Shown here one piece after another: positions 1 through 12,730 of a stretch of DNA of 57,335 nt. This DNA is from Gammaproteobacteria bacterium (GTDB lineage: Bacteria > Pseudomonadota > Gammaproteobacteria > Steroidobacterales > Steroidobacteraceae), in contig JAGWPE010000241.1 of the NCBI GenBank assembly GCA_028870635.1, forward strand, positions 1 to 57,335, in the 5' to 3' direction. Below the pieces are notes generated by a model. The model saw nothing but the letters and a program-made list of their open reading frames with translations. It did not search any database and was not told where the DNA came from. Each line of letters opens with the position of its first letter. Within the stretch, counting starts at the first letter, position 1. The position numbers and the translations under genes are program-made.

Positions 1-111
<111 letters not shown>

Positions 112-130
112 GCCTGACTCGGCGCTCGAG

Positions 131-135
131 ATTGC
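131..135. repeat. 5-bp target-site duplication ATTGC, glmS-proximal copy
   Basis: ATTGC directly before TGTGCGCCCG terminus; identical ATTGC directly after ...GCCCACA terminus at 12688-12692. Confidence 0.88.
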
Positions 136-220
136 TGTGCGCCCGAATTAAAGTCGTTACCTCCGAATTAAAGTCCTTACCAGGGAATTAAAGTCGTTAC
201 CCCGGAATTAGAGTCGCTTC
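136..220. repeat. Tn7-R-like end: four tandem TnsB-type binding sites, 20-bp period
   Basis: GAATTAAAGTCGTTAC at 145-160, 165-180 (1 mismatch), 185-200 (perfect), 205-220 (3 mismatches). Confidence 0.87.
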
Positions 221-437
221 CCGGGGATGCGACATAATTCGACCAGTGCGCAAAGCTGATGGGCTTGCCGCGATCCTGGAACAACGGCGGCAGCTTTGTC
301 CCTAATGAGGGCCGGGCCGCACTGCCGAACAAGACGCCTCTGCCGTCGATCGGGGGGAGGCGACGGCTGCCGCAAATTCCGCAATACTACAAAGCTGAGC
401 CGTATAAAAACTGCGTAACAGCAAGGACTTACCGCTC

Positions 438-1963
438 GTGACAGCCGATCTCGTTGCCGTGGAAGCCCAACTCTGGGCTGCTGCAGACCAGCTTTGGGCG
501 AACACGGGTCTGCGCCCGGCCGACTTTTCCGAGCCCGTCCTGGGGCTGATATTCCTTCGATACGCTGATAAGCGATTTTCCGAGGCGCACGCGGCGCTGC
601 TCGCCAAGGGCTTCGATGGCGATGACCTCGATCGCACCGACTACCAGGCGGAGGGGGTGGTATACCTGCGGAATCGGCCCGTTTCGCCCGCCTGCTGCGG
701 CTTACCGAGGGCGACAACGTCGGCAAGGCGTTGAACGAGGCGATGCTGGCGATTGAGGGGGGCAACACGGACCTCAAGGGGGTGCTTCCGCGCAGCTACA
801 ACCGGCTTCCGAATGCCACGCTCGTTGAACTGATGCGGCTGCTGTCCCCGCTCGATGTGGAAGGGGACGCCTTCGGCAAGGTGTACGAGTACTTTCTCGG
901 CAGCTTCGCACGAGCGGAGGGATCGAAGGGCGGGGTGTTCTATACCCCGACCAGCATCGTGCGGTTGATCGTGGAAGTCCTGCAACCCTTCCACGGCCGC
1001 ATCTTCGATCCGGCGTGCGGCTCCGGGGGCATGTTCGTGCAGTCGGCGGCCTTCGTCGCGCGCCACCACAAGAGCGCGACCCGGGAGCTGACCGTCTTCG
1101 GCACCGAGAAGGACGTCAAGACCGTCAAGCTCGCCCGGATGAATCTCGCCGTGCACGGCCTCTCCGGGGACATCCGCGAATCGAATACGTACTACGAGGA
1201 CCCGCACAAGGCGCTCGGGCGCTTCGATTTCGTGATGGCGAATCCGCCCTTAACGTCTCCGGCGTGGACAAGGACCGGCTGAAGGACGATCGGCGCTTCT
1301 CGCTCGGGTTGCCGAGCACCGACAACGCCAACTATCTCTGGATCCAGCTCTTCCATGCTGCGCTCAACGACACGGGGCGCGCGGGCTTCGTCATGGCCAA
1401 TTCCGCCGGCGATGCGCGCGGGAGCGAGCTCGAGATCCGCAAGAAGCTTATCCAGTCCGGCGCCGTCGATGTGATGGTAAGCGTGGGATCGAATCGTGAC
1501 GCTGCCCTGCACGCTGTGGTTCCTCGACAAGGGCAAGCGGAAGGGGAAGCGGCGGGACAAGGTGCTGTTCCTCGATGCCCGGCCCTACTTCAAGCAGGTC
1601 ACGCGGGCGATTCGGGAGTTCACGCCCGAGCAGATGGAGTTCCTCGCCAACATCGTGCGGCTGTATCGGGGAGAGAAGCCCGAGTTCGATGCTGACTCGA
1701 AGAAGATGCTCAAGGAGCGGTTCGCGAAGCTCGCATATGCGAACGTGGCGGGGCTGTGCAAGGTCGCGACGCTCGACGAAATCGAGGCGCAGGGGTGGAG
1801 CCTCAATCCCGGGCGCTATGTCGGTGTCGGCGAGCGGGCTGGGGACGGGTTCGACTTTGCGGAGAGACTGGAGGAGCTGAATGAAGAACTCGAAACCCTC
1901 TCTGACGAAGCAGTACAACTGCAAGAGAAGATCGCGGATTCTGTCAGGACCGTCCTTCGATGA
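438..1963 (+). pseudogene. hsdM: Type I restriction-modification methyltransferase subunit HsdM, broken by frameshifts
   Basis: Consecutive HsdM segments in changing frames: [69 protein letters not shown]...[73 protein letters not shown]. Frame changes near ~660, ~1250, ~1490. Confidence 0.88.
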
Positions 1964-2030
1964 AGTGGCCGCTTCGGAGAGTTGGAGACCTTGCCGACTT
2001 ATGTCTCGGCAAGATGCTGGATCAAAAGAT
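1960..2030 (+). pseudogene. hsdS: HsdS specificity subunit, N-terminal fragment only
   Basis: ATG overlaps hsdM stop (ATGA); [23 protein letters not shown] resembles the start of a type I S subunit, then similarity stops. Confidence 0.6.
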
Positions 2031-2095
2031 TACAGACACGCATGTCATCAGAGCCCTCTGCTACGAGATGCGACGTACCTCCGCATAAACGCTGG

Positions 2096-2910
2096 CTAAA
2101 TCGTCTCCAATATCCCTGCTTCTGAGTCCATCTCTTCCGACAACGCTGACTGTCCCTGAGAGGCATCATCGCTGTCGCTCTCATCGCCAGACTCGATCGC
2201 CGGAACCCCCGGTAGCCTGAGAATAGTTGCGGACTCGGCGGGATCCAGTTGCTCGACCGACCGCAATTTGCGTTCCATTGCTCGCGTGCGGGTGCCCGTC
2301 TCTTCGATCGTCTTGGTGGCCGTCTGTAGTTGGCGCTGCACCTTACCCAGCCAGGTGCCGAATTTGCCAAATTCCGCTTTCACGCCGCCCAGCACTCGCC
2401 GGACCTCAGCTGCCCGTTGCTCGACTGCCAGCGTTTGGAAGCCCATCCGGAGACTGCTGAGGATTGCGGACACCGTGGTGGGCCCGGCGATGACCACACG
2501 ATGCTTCTGCAGCAGTTCTTCAACGAAGGCGGGCTGCCGCAGGGCCTCTGCGTAGAGTCCCTCGGTCGCAAGGAACATGATGGCGAAATCTGTCGTGGCG
2601 GGCGGATTCACGTATTTATCATGAATATCCCGGGCTGCCGCGCGAAGGGCTCGCAAGAGCGCATCAGCCGCGCTCTGGGTAGCCCCGGGATCACCGGACT
2701 CTGCTGCACTCTGCAGCCTGGCGTAATCCTCGGTCGGGAACTTCGAATCGATCGGCAACCACATGCAGCGGCCGGGGTCATCCTTGGGTCCTGGAAGGCG
2801 GACCGCAAACTCCACTCTCTCGGCCGAGTCCTCCCGGACAGACACGTTCCGTGAGAACTGATCAGGGGTGAGCACTTGGTCGAGTATCGCGCCGAGCTGC
2901 ACCTCAGCCC
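2096..2910 (-). pseudogene. rmuC: RmuC family protein, 5'-truncated
   Basis: AEVQLGAIL...WLPIDSKFPTEDYARL...NPPATTDFAIMFLATEGLYAEAL...VIAGPTTVSAILSSLRMGFQTLAVEQRAAEVRRVLGGVKAEFGKF; N-terminal half absent, joined to a transposase fragment near 2905-2918. Confidence 0.85.
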
Positions 2911-2911
2911 G

Positions 2912-3992
2912 GCAAGCTGCTATGACCGGCTGCTCGACTTCTTCCATAGTCCGGCCGTCGACGTCGATGTCCTCACGCGCCGGTGGGTACAACGGGTGAT
3001 GGAGTCCTTACCCGTGCATCGTGTGGCCGGCCGCCCGGTGCTCCTCGGCGACGGTCTGAAGGTGGCCAAGGCGGGCCGGAAAATGCCGGCGGTGAAGCTC
3101 CTGCACCAACCGGGAGAGAGCAATACCAAGCCCACCTACATCATGGGGCATTCCGTGCAGGTGGTCTCCGCTCTGGTTGCTGCTGCCGACTCTCATTTCG
3201 CCGTCCCGCTCGCCGGACGCATCCACGAGGGGGTGAGGTTCACCAATCGCGATCACAGAACCCTGCCGAGCAAGTGCTGCGATCTGCTCGAGAGCCTGGG
3301 ACTCGATGAGCCCTTCTACTTCGTCGCCGACGCCTATTACGGCTGCAAAACCGTCGCCCAGCGCCTGCGGGGCAGCGGCAGCCATCTGATCTCGCGCGTG
3401 CGCCGCAGCGTTGTCGCCTATATACCGGCCCCTGCACCGACCGGCCGGCGCCAACGAGGCCGGCCGCGCCTTTATGGCCGCAGGATCAAGCTGTGGACGC
3501 TGTTCGATTCTGACCAACACTCCTGGCAAGAGGCCGAGAGTCCCGTCTACGGTGAGCGCGACGTGACCATCCGCTATCTCTACCGCGACCTGATCAGGCG
3601 CCCCGTGCGAACCCTCGTGCGCTTCGTGCTCGTCGATCACCCCACCCGGGGCCGCTCGATCTTCATCACCACAGATCTCGCGCTCCCGCCGATCGAGGTC
3701 ATCCGCCTCTACGGCCTGCGTTTCAAGATCGAGCTGTCCTTCAAACAGGCCCTGAGCGTGCTCGGGACTTACGCCTATCACTTCTGGCTGCGCGCCATGC
3801 CGAAGATCTCCCGCGGCTCAGGCACCCAGCACCTGCACCGCGCCTCAGAGCGCTACCGCCAAGCGGTACGCCGCAAGCTTTCCGCCTATCAACGCCACAT
3901 CCAGGTCGGCGCGATCGCCCAGGCATCTTTGCAGGCACTCGCCATCCAACACCCGCGCCTCGTCTGGTCCTCCTTCGGCTCCTGGCTGCGCG
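2912..3992 (+). pseudogene. DDE-type IS transposase, truncated at both ends
   Basis: CYDRLLDFFHSP...RPVLLGDGLKVAKAGRKMPAVKLLHQPGESNTKPTYIMGHS...YGLRFKIELSFKQALSVLGTYAYHFWLRAM...SSFGSWLRG; no start region, C-terminus runs into hipA sequence. Confidence 0.75.
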
Positions 3993-3998
3993 GCCGGC

Positions 3999-4312
3999 CG
4001 GCTGCACCGCGAATCGCAGTACGTCTTCAACTACGAGGCACGGATCGGGTCAGCGAAGTTTCGTTGACGATGCCCATCCGCGCGCAAAGCTACGCAAGTC
4101 ATCCGCTCATGCCGGTGTTCGTAATGAACCTGCCGGAAGGCTACCTCTTCAACATGATCGCGCGGCGACTGGCCAAGCATGAGCAGGTCGACGATATGCG
4201 ACTGCTGGCAATCACCGGACGACACCAGATCGGACGCCTGCAGTTCGTGGAACCCGGCGAACAGCAGGAGACGCCCCCTCGCATCGGTCTGTCGCAGCTG
4301 CTTACCCGGCGA
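3999..4312 (+). pseudogene. hipA: HipA-like toxin N-terminal fragment with frameshift
   Basis: LHRESQYVFNYEA (one frame), then TDRVSEVSLTMPIRAQSYASHPLMPVFVMNLPEGYLFNMIARRLAKHEQVDDMRLLAITGRHQIGRLQF (another frame). Confidence 0.68.
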
Positions 4313-4320
4313 GGTCACGT

Positions 4321-5739
4321 TTACTCTGTAACGGCAACTGTATGCTGGGCTGACTTGTGTAGATAGAACGGAACCCCCGCCAGGATCACCAGCATGCCAA
4401 GTGAGGAGCGCACCGGCTGCTCGATCCAGAGATTCGTCGTGAGCGCCACAGTGGCGGCGATGAACAAGAGCGGGGTCCATGGATAGCCCCATGCAAGGTA
4501 CGGACGCAGCAGGTCGGGCTCGGTCAGGCGCAAGCGGATGACCGTGAGAGCTCCGAGAGCCGCAAACATCCACATCACAAATACATAGAAGGAAAGGAGC
4601 TGCTCGAACGTGCCGGTGAGCGCGATGAGTGCCCCCAAGGTTCCCTGGAAGGTCAGGGCTCCTATCGGACTGCGGCGACGGGGCTGAACGCTGCCCACCC
4701 ACTCGAAGAAAAGCCCGGCGCGCGCCATGGCGTAGGGCACGCGGGCGTCTTCCATGACTACCCCGTGAAGCGAGGACAGAGCCGATATTCCCATGGCGAT
4801 GGTGAGCCAGATGGCGCCCCTCGGACCAATGAGGGACTTGACGACATCGGAAGCCACGTCGCCCGACCGTGCCACTTGCCCGAAGGTCAGCACATGGAAA
4901 TAGATGATATTGACCAGTACGTAAAGGACGCCCACGATGAGCATCCCGAAAAAGAGAGCACGAGGAATGTTCTTCGCGGGTTGTCGTATTTCGGCGCCGA
5001 GGTTTCCCAGATATTGAAAGCCATTGTAGGCCCACATCACCGGCACAATCGCGGACAGCGTCGCTGCGAATGCCCCGCCGCGTGGTGAGCTCAGCTCGTA
5101 GCTCACTGCGCCGCCCGTCGGCCTGGCCAACAGGAAGCCGGTCAGAATGATGATTACGATTGCCGCAACCTTGAGCGAACTCAGTACGAGTTGAATGCTG
5201 CCGCCAACATTGACGCTGAGACAGTTCAGCGCGGTCAGACTCAAAATGACCGCTGCGGCCAGCGGCTGGGCCGCGGTGAGCGTGAAGACATGGTGGCCGG
5301 CATGAAGTGTGAGCCAGGGGGCATTGAGTCCGGGAGAAAGGAAGCCGGCGAACTTCATGAAGCCGGCCGCCAAAGTCGCGAACGCGACCGGACCCATCAG
5401 CAGCGAATCCGCCCAGCCGAACAGGAATCCCCAGATCGGACCCAGGCCGCGGGTGAGATACGCAAACAGACCGCCCGTGTGGGGAAGCGCCGCGCCGAGC
5501 TCGGCGAAGCACAGCATTCCGCTGAGCGCAATGACGCTGCCAACCAGCCACGCGACGAGGACGAGGCCGGGAGAACCGGCCGCACGAGCCATGGGCGCGG
5601 CGACCAGAAAGACCCCTGTGCCGATGATCGTGCTGACCACTACGGCAGTGGTCTGCCAAGGCCCGAGGCCACGGACGAGGTCCGCGCTTTCCAAAGAGCG
5701 CGCGCCGCATTCGGGTACCGGTGCTTCCGTAAGATTCAT
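4321..5739 (-). CDS. APC superfamily amino acid permease
   Basis: 472 aa, ~12 hydrophobic segments; VVSTIIGTGVFLVAAPMARAAGSPGLVLVAWLVGSVIALSGMLCFAELGAALPHTGG. Confidence 0.9.
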   Translation of the reverse strand: MNLTEAPVPECGARSLESADLVRGLGPWQTTAVVVSTIIGTGVFLVAAPMARAAGSPGLVLVAWLVGSVIALSGMLCFAELGAALPHTGGLFAYLTRGLGPIWGFLFGWADSLLMGPVAFATLAAGFMKFAGFLSPGLNAPWLTLHAGHHVFTLTAAQPLAAAVILSLTALNCLSVNVGGSIQLVLSSLKVAAIVIIILTGFLLARPTGGAVSYELSSPRGGAFAATLSAIVPVMWAYNGFQYLGNLGAEIRQPAKNIPRALFFGMLIVGVLYVLVNIIYFHVLTFGQVARSGDVASDVVKSLIGPRGAIWLTIAMGISALSSLHGVVMEDARVPYAMARAGLFFEWVGSVQPRRRSPIGALTFQGTLGALIALTGTFEQLLSFYVFVMWMFAALGALTVIRLRLTEPDLLRPYLAWGYPWTPLLFIAATVALTTNLWIEQPVRSSLGMLVILAGVPFYLHKSAQHTVAVTE

Positions 5740-6038
5740 GGCGTGCCTTGCTCAGAGGATCGCATCGGTATACCTCCAGCCGTGAACAGTCCTTGTGGCA
5801 ATCGCGTTCCAGGCCGACCGCTTGGCCGGCATGTATTTCCGCTGGATGCGGAACGGTAACGGGCGTCTTACTTTGGTGTTCTCGTCAATCCGCGGGCCCA
5901 TGCGATCGAATGCTGCATTTTGCCTCCTGGCCGAGCAACTATAAACCTATTGGCTCGCCGCCATCCGCAGACGGACGTGTTCGTGGCGGTGCGGTTCTCA
6001 TTCTTCCGCGTGCAACTGGCCTGCTTCCTGACGCTCGA

Positions 6039-9277
<3,239 letters not shown>

Positions 9278-9281
<4 letters not shown>

Positions 9282-10663
9282 TGACGTGCCCGCATGAAGT
9301 CGGCGAGCCTCGCGGCGAACTCCGTCGGCACTTCGCCCGCATGCAGCTGCGCGAAGTGCAGCGCCTTGAATTTGTCGGGCACCAGCGCGCGCGCCGGATC
9401 GGTGTTGTCAATGGTGACCGGCAGGATGAACACCGCCCCATCGGCCATGTTGCGCGAGCGGTCGATCGCGTAGCTCCACTCGCGGCGGAAGTAGGCTTCG
9501 AGGCGCCGTTCGGTGGTCGCCGAGATCACCGGGATGAAATACGAGCAGCGGGCGACGTTGCGTTGGATCTTGCGATCGTAGTCATCGCCTCCCTCCAGCC
9601 GGTCGACGTCGAACCAAGTGGTAATCCCCGCCGCCTCGAGCCCGGCTTTGATGCGCTGCACGGCCGGAAGGTCCTCGCGGGCGTAGCTGAGGAACACCGC
9701 GCGGTCCGGCATCTCGCGCGCGGGCGGGGCGAAGCGCGCAGGGGCGGCCGGCGCTGCCGGCTTGGCGGACACTCGCCGTGCCGTCCAGCGCGCATGCAGC
9801 TCGTTGACGAAGCGCTCGGCGCCCATGTAGATGCGCGTGCGTACGCTCACCTGCTGCAGAAACGCGACCAGCCGCTCGTCCTCGGTCACATGATCGTCGG
9901 CGAGCACTTCACCGACGTCGCGCGGGTCCGACAGACGCTGGCGCTTGGCCATGCGCAGGAACAGCCGGGCGAGCCAGTTGGTGAAGTTGCTGCCGATGAA
10001 CAGCAGGTGATTGTGCTCGAGCTCGTGGAACAGTTTTTCGGGCGCGAGGTGCTCAGTTTGCAGCGCGCAGATGAACTCGAGCAGGTCTTCGTCCGAGATC
10101 ACGTAAGTGGGCGAAGCCGACAGCCGGCCGAACAGGTGATAGACCACCGGGCGGTTCAGGCCATCGCGCTCGCTCGGCAGGTCGACGACCCGGTTGGGCG
10201 CGTAAGCGATCACCTCGGTCGACGGTGCGCCGCCGAAGCGCTCGAGATTGATCGCGCTCTCCAGCAGCGAGTCGAAGGTCGTCGATACGAACAGGTCGAA
10301 GTCGCTGATCGCCGCGAGCCGGCGCAACGCCGGCGAGGGCTCGAACGGCGCATCCTTGAGAATGCCCCGAAGGCGAACGTAGGCCTCCTCGCGACGGCCG
10401 CGTGCCGCGAGGAACCAGCAGACCACGTCGTTCAGCGAGTACGGCTGCGGGAGCGATGCCGGATCGACTCCCAGGCGGCCGGCGAGCTTCTCAGCGAGCC
10501 AGTCGTAGAGCAGTCTCGGTCCGCGATCGGTCTCGACCTGCAGGAGCTCCGCACCGACGATCGGGATGACGCGCCGTTCTTCGATGAAACTCAGCAGGTC
10601 GTCCCAGGCGTCATCGTCCAGTGTGGTCGGCGCAAGGGTCTTCAGAGCGGCGGCGCTCGGCAT
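9278..10663 (-). CDS. SIR2-like domain + C-terminal TIR domain protein (putative NADase effector)
   Basis: N-terminal RRVIPIVGAELL...DFDLFVSTTFDSLLESA...RPVVYHLFGRLS (SIR2_2-like); C-terminal RAVFLSYAREDLPAVQRIKAGLEAAGITTWFDVDRLEGGDDYDRKIQRNVARCSYFIPVISATTE...YFRREWSYA (TIR). ORF extends to 10765; start at 10663 (MPSAAALK) preferred. Overlaps downstream gene by 4 nt. Confidence 0.85.
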
Positions 10664-10934
10664 CGTGGACTCGATTACTCGGCAGAGTCGTTGTTGTGAA
10701 TGGTTCGCGACCGCGCGGGACCGAGTATGCAGTACCTCGAGGCGCATCGGCAAGGCTGCCCCCACATGGCAGATTACGCCGCCGTCGGAGGCGGTCGCTC
10801 AGTCCAGCCGAGGGTGCCTGGTCCATCCGCCGCACGGAAGCCGGACGCCCCTTTCCGGCAGGCACGGATGCTCCGCCCGTGACGGGAGCCGCCAACGCCT
10901 CGAGCTCGTCGACGTCAGCCTCCCGGCCTGACCG

Positions 10935-11330
10935 GCCCATGAGATGAAGGCCATCAGAAATAGGGATTGCTCGAAGGGCTCTTCGATCTGCGCCGCTTTG
11001 GCCGCAAGTGTGGTCAGTTCCTCCGTGAGCTTCTGCGGTATCGAGAGCGGCACGTACGCGGATCCTCCGATGTCCACGGGTCGCTTGCGTACGTCGCCCA
11101 CTGCGGACGGCTCGACCAATCCGCGTGACAACAGAGCGTGGAGGGTGCGCAGCTCCCGCGGGGAGATCTCGAGTTCGGAGATGTTGTCGACCAGGTAGCG
11201 GATCGCCTCCTTGTGGTCATCACCGGCGGCGCTGCGGCAGGCGCTGCACCGTCAGCAGCGGCGCGGCCGCATCGCCCGGCTGGGCACGCGGCGCGGACCA
11301 ATAGGTGATCGTGCCGCTCATGTACGCGCA
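10935..11330 (-). pseudogene. Fic family protein remnant
   Basis: HKEAIRYLVDNISELEISPRELRTLHALLSRGLVEPSAVGDVRKRPVDIGGSAYVPLSIPQKLTEELTTLAAKAAQIEEPFEQSLFLMAFI, then frame lost. Confidence 0.65.
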
Positions 11331-11477
11331 GAGCGGTGCTCCTCCGCTTGAGAGCTGGTTGCATCGATTCCTCGGCTTCGCGCTCCACGTCTCCCGCATC
11401 CGATCGCGGGAGTCTCCACGAAGGTGAAACTAGCGTTGCGACGGATACCTCGCAGAGTCACCCGCAAGTTCGCCCGA

Positions 11478-11612
11478 TCGTTCGCTGCATAATGTCGAAG
11501 CGACCACATTCCTGGCAGGGGGCGCGACTCCACACCGGGGACGGATGATCGGTGGGAACTGAGGTAACGATTCGCCGAGCAATTCGCTCGCTCAGGAAAC
11601 GCCCTTCATTCT
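11478..11612. repeat. Degraded second copy of the Tn7-L-like end
   Basis: GTTCGCTGCATAATGTCGAAGCGACCACATT...GGTGGGAACTGAGGTAACGATT parallels GTTCGCTACATAATAGCGAAACGACTATATT...GGCGGAAACTCGGGTAGCGACT at the true end; site-like motifs at 11497 and 11564 (67 bp apart). Confidence 0.6.
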
Positions 11613-11616
11613 TAAT

Positions 11617-11735
11617 GGTTGCGGACTCGGCGGGATCCAGTTGCTCGACCGACCGCAATTTGCGCTCCATTGCTCGCGTGCGGGTGTCCGTCTACTCGAT
11701 CGCCTTGGTGACCGTCTGTAGTGGCGACTCCGCCA
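11617..11735 (-). repeat. Direct repeat of rmuC 3' region (second copy of ~2226-2340)
   Basis: TTGCGGACTCGGCGGGATCCAGTTGCTCGACCGACCGCAATTTGCG[C/T]TCCATTGCTCGCGTGCGGGTG... shared with only a few mismatches over ~110 bp, same orientation. Confidence 0.9.
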
Positions 11736-11887
11736 ACCCGTTGCTCACGGTACATTCTATACGGTGGGCTCTCCAGGCAGAAATACGGGAAAATTCAGTC
11801 AGGCTTCAGATTGGACTCGTAACATCCGCGGCGGTTGCCGCGGAGATTTCTCGAGGCGGCATTTTGACTCCAAGAGGTATGACGATC

Positions 11888-12433
11888 ATGACGAGAATTG
11901 CGAAAGCCGCGTGCGCAGCGCTCTTCGGAGCCTCGCTGGCGCTCGGAGCCCTGGCCCATGCGGCGCCCGAGGCGCACAAGAAGAACTGGGCGCCGCCCAC
12001 CGGCAAGATCTATGCCCAGAAGCTCGCCGACGACATCATGGCCCACCACCCGGAGCTGATCAGCGTGACGTTCCACGGCGTCCCCCCGGGCATGCACGAT
12101 GCCTATACGATGTTCGCCGGGTCCTTCCCCGACCGGATCGGCAACGCGGACGATCCCGATGACATCACCATCAGCAAGCTGGGTATCACGATCGTGGACC
12201 CCCGCTGGCACCGGACCAACGACACCGTGCGCAAGTTCGTCATGATGCTGCCATTGCGGGATGCCGCTGGCGCGAACCTCGGTGAGCTGGTGCTTTCCTA
12301 CAAAAACCCGCCCCACAGCGAGAAAACCAACAGCCGCTATGAGCGGCGCTTCTTCCTCGCGTCGGTGGCGCTGCGCGACTCGCTCGAGAAGAAGATCCCG
12401 AGCTACGCGGCACTGTTTGCGCCGGCCCGCTAG
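11888..12433 (+). CDS. Hypothetical exported protein
   Basis: Signal-peptide-like MTRIAKAACAALFGASLALGALAHA, then 150+ aa of unknown family. Confidence 0.7.
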   Translation: MTRIAKAACAALFGASLALGALAHAAPEAHKKNWAPPTGKIYAQKLADDIMAHHPELISVTFHGVPPGMHDAYTMFAGSFPDRIGNADDPDDITISKLGITIVDPRWHRTNDTVRKFVMMLPLRDAAGANLGELVLSYKNPPHSEKTNSRYERRFFLASVALRDSLEKKIPSYAALFAPAR

Positions 12434-12530
12434 ACTCATGACTGAGCGGAGCTGTGGCCCAAGCCGCAACGCAGGGCCGCAGCTCCGCATGGCAGCGACG
12501 GGCTCAGTCGGACCGTTCGCTACATAATAG

Positions 12531-12687
12531 CGAAACGACTATATTTGCGGTGAGGATGACGCCTCCGCCGGGAATGGGCGGTCGGCGGAAACTCGGGTAG
12601 CGACTTTGGAATGGCCGGCCGCCCGGAACAGCGAAATCTCACGAGCTATTTGTGCCTCGAGGAAACGACTCTAAATTCATGCCCACA
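12531..12687. repeat. Tn7-L-like end: three TnsB-type sites spaced 65 bp
   Basis: GAAACGACTATATTTG at 12532, GTAGCGACTTTGGAAT at 12597, GAAACGACTCTAAATT at 12662; terminus ...GCCCACA. Confidence 0.83.
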
Positions 12688-12692
12688 ATTGC
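12688..12692. repeat. 5-bp target-site duplication ATTGC, distal copy
   Basis: Identical to 131-135. Confidence 0.88.
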
Positions 12693-12718
12693 TGTGCGCC
12701 CGAATCAAAGTCGTTTCC
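12693..12718. mobile_element. Solo R-type end of an earlier Tn7-like element
   Basis: TGTGCGCCCGAATCAAAGTCGTTTCC matches 136-161 at 24 of 26 positions and directly abuts the TSD. Confidence 0.8.
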
Positions 12719-12730
12719 CGAGAATTCGGC

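Noticed and set aside
145-220. Short regular repeats possibly a CRISPR array
   Set aside because: Period is 20 bp with only ~4-nt gaps, and inverted copies occur at 12.5 kb; this is a transposon end, not repeat-spacer architecture.
2912-3992. Intact insertion sequence
   Set aside because: Transposase lacks both N- and C-terminal regions, and adjoining sequence is rmuC and hipA coding DNA with no recognisable terminal inverted repeats.
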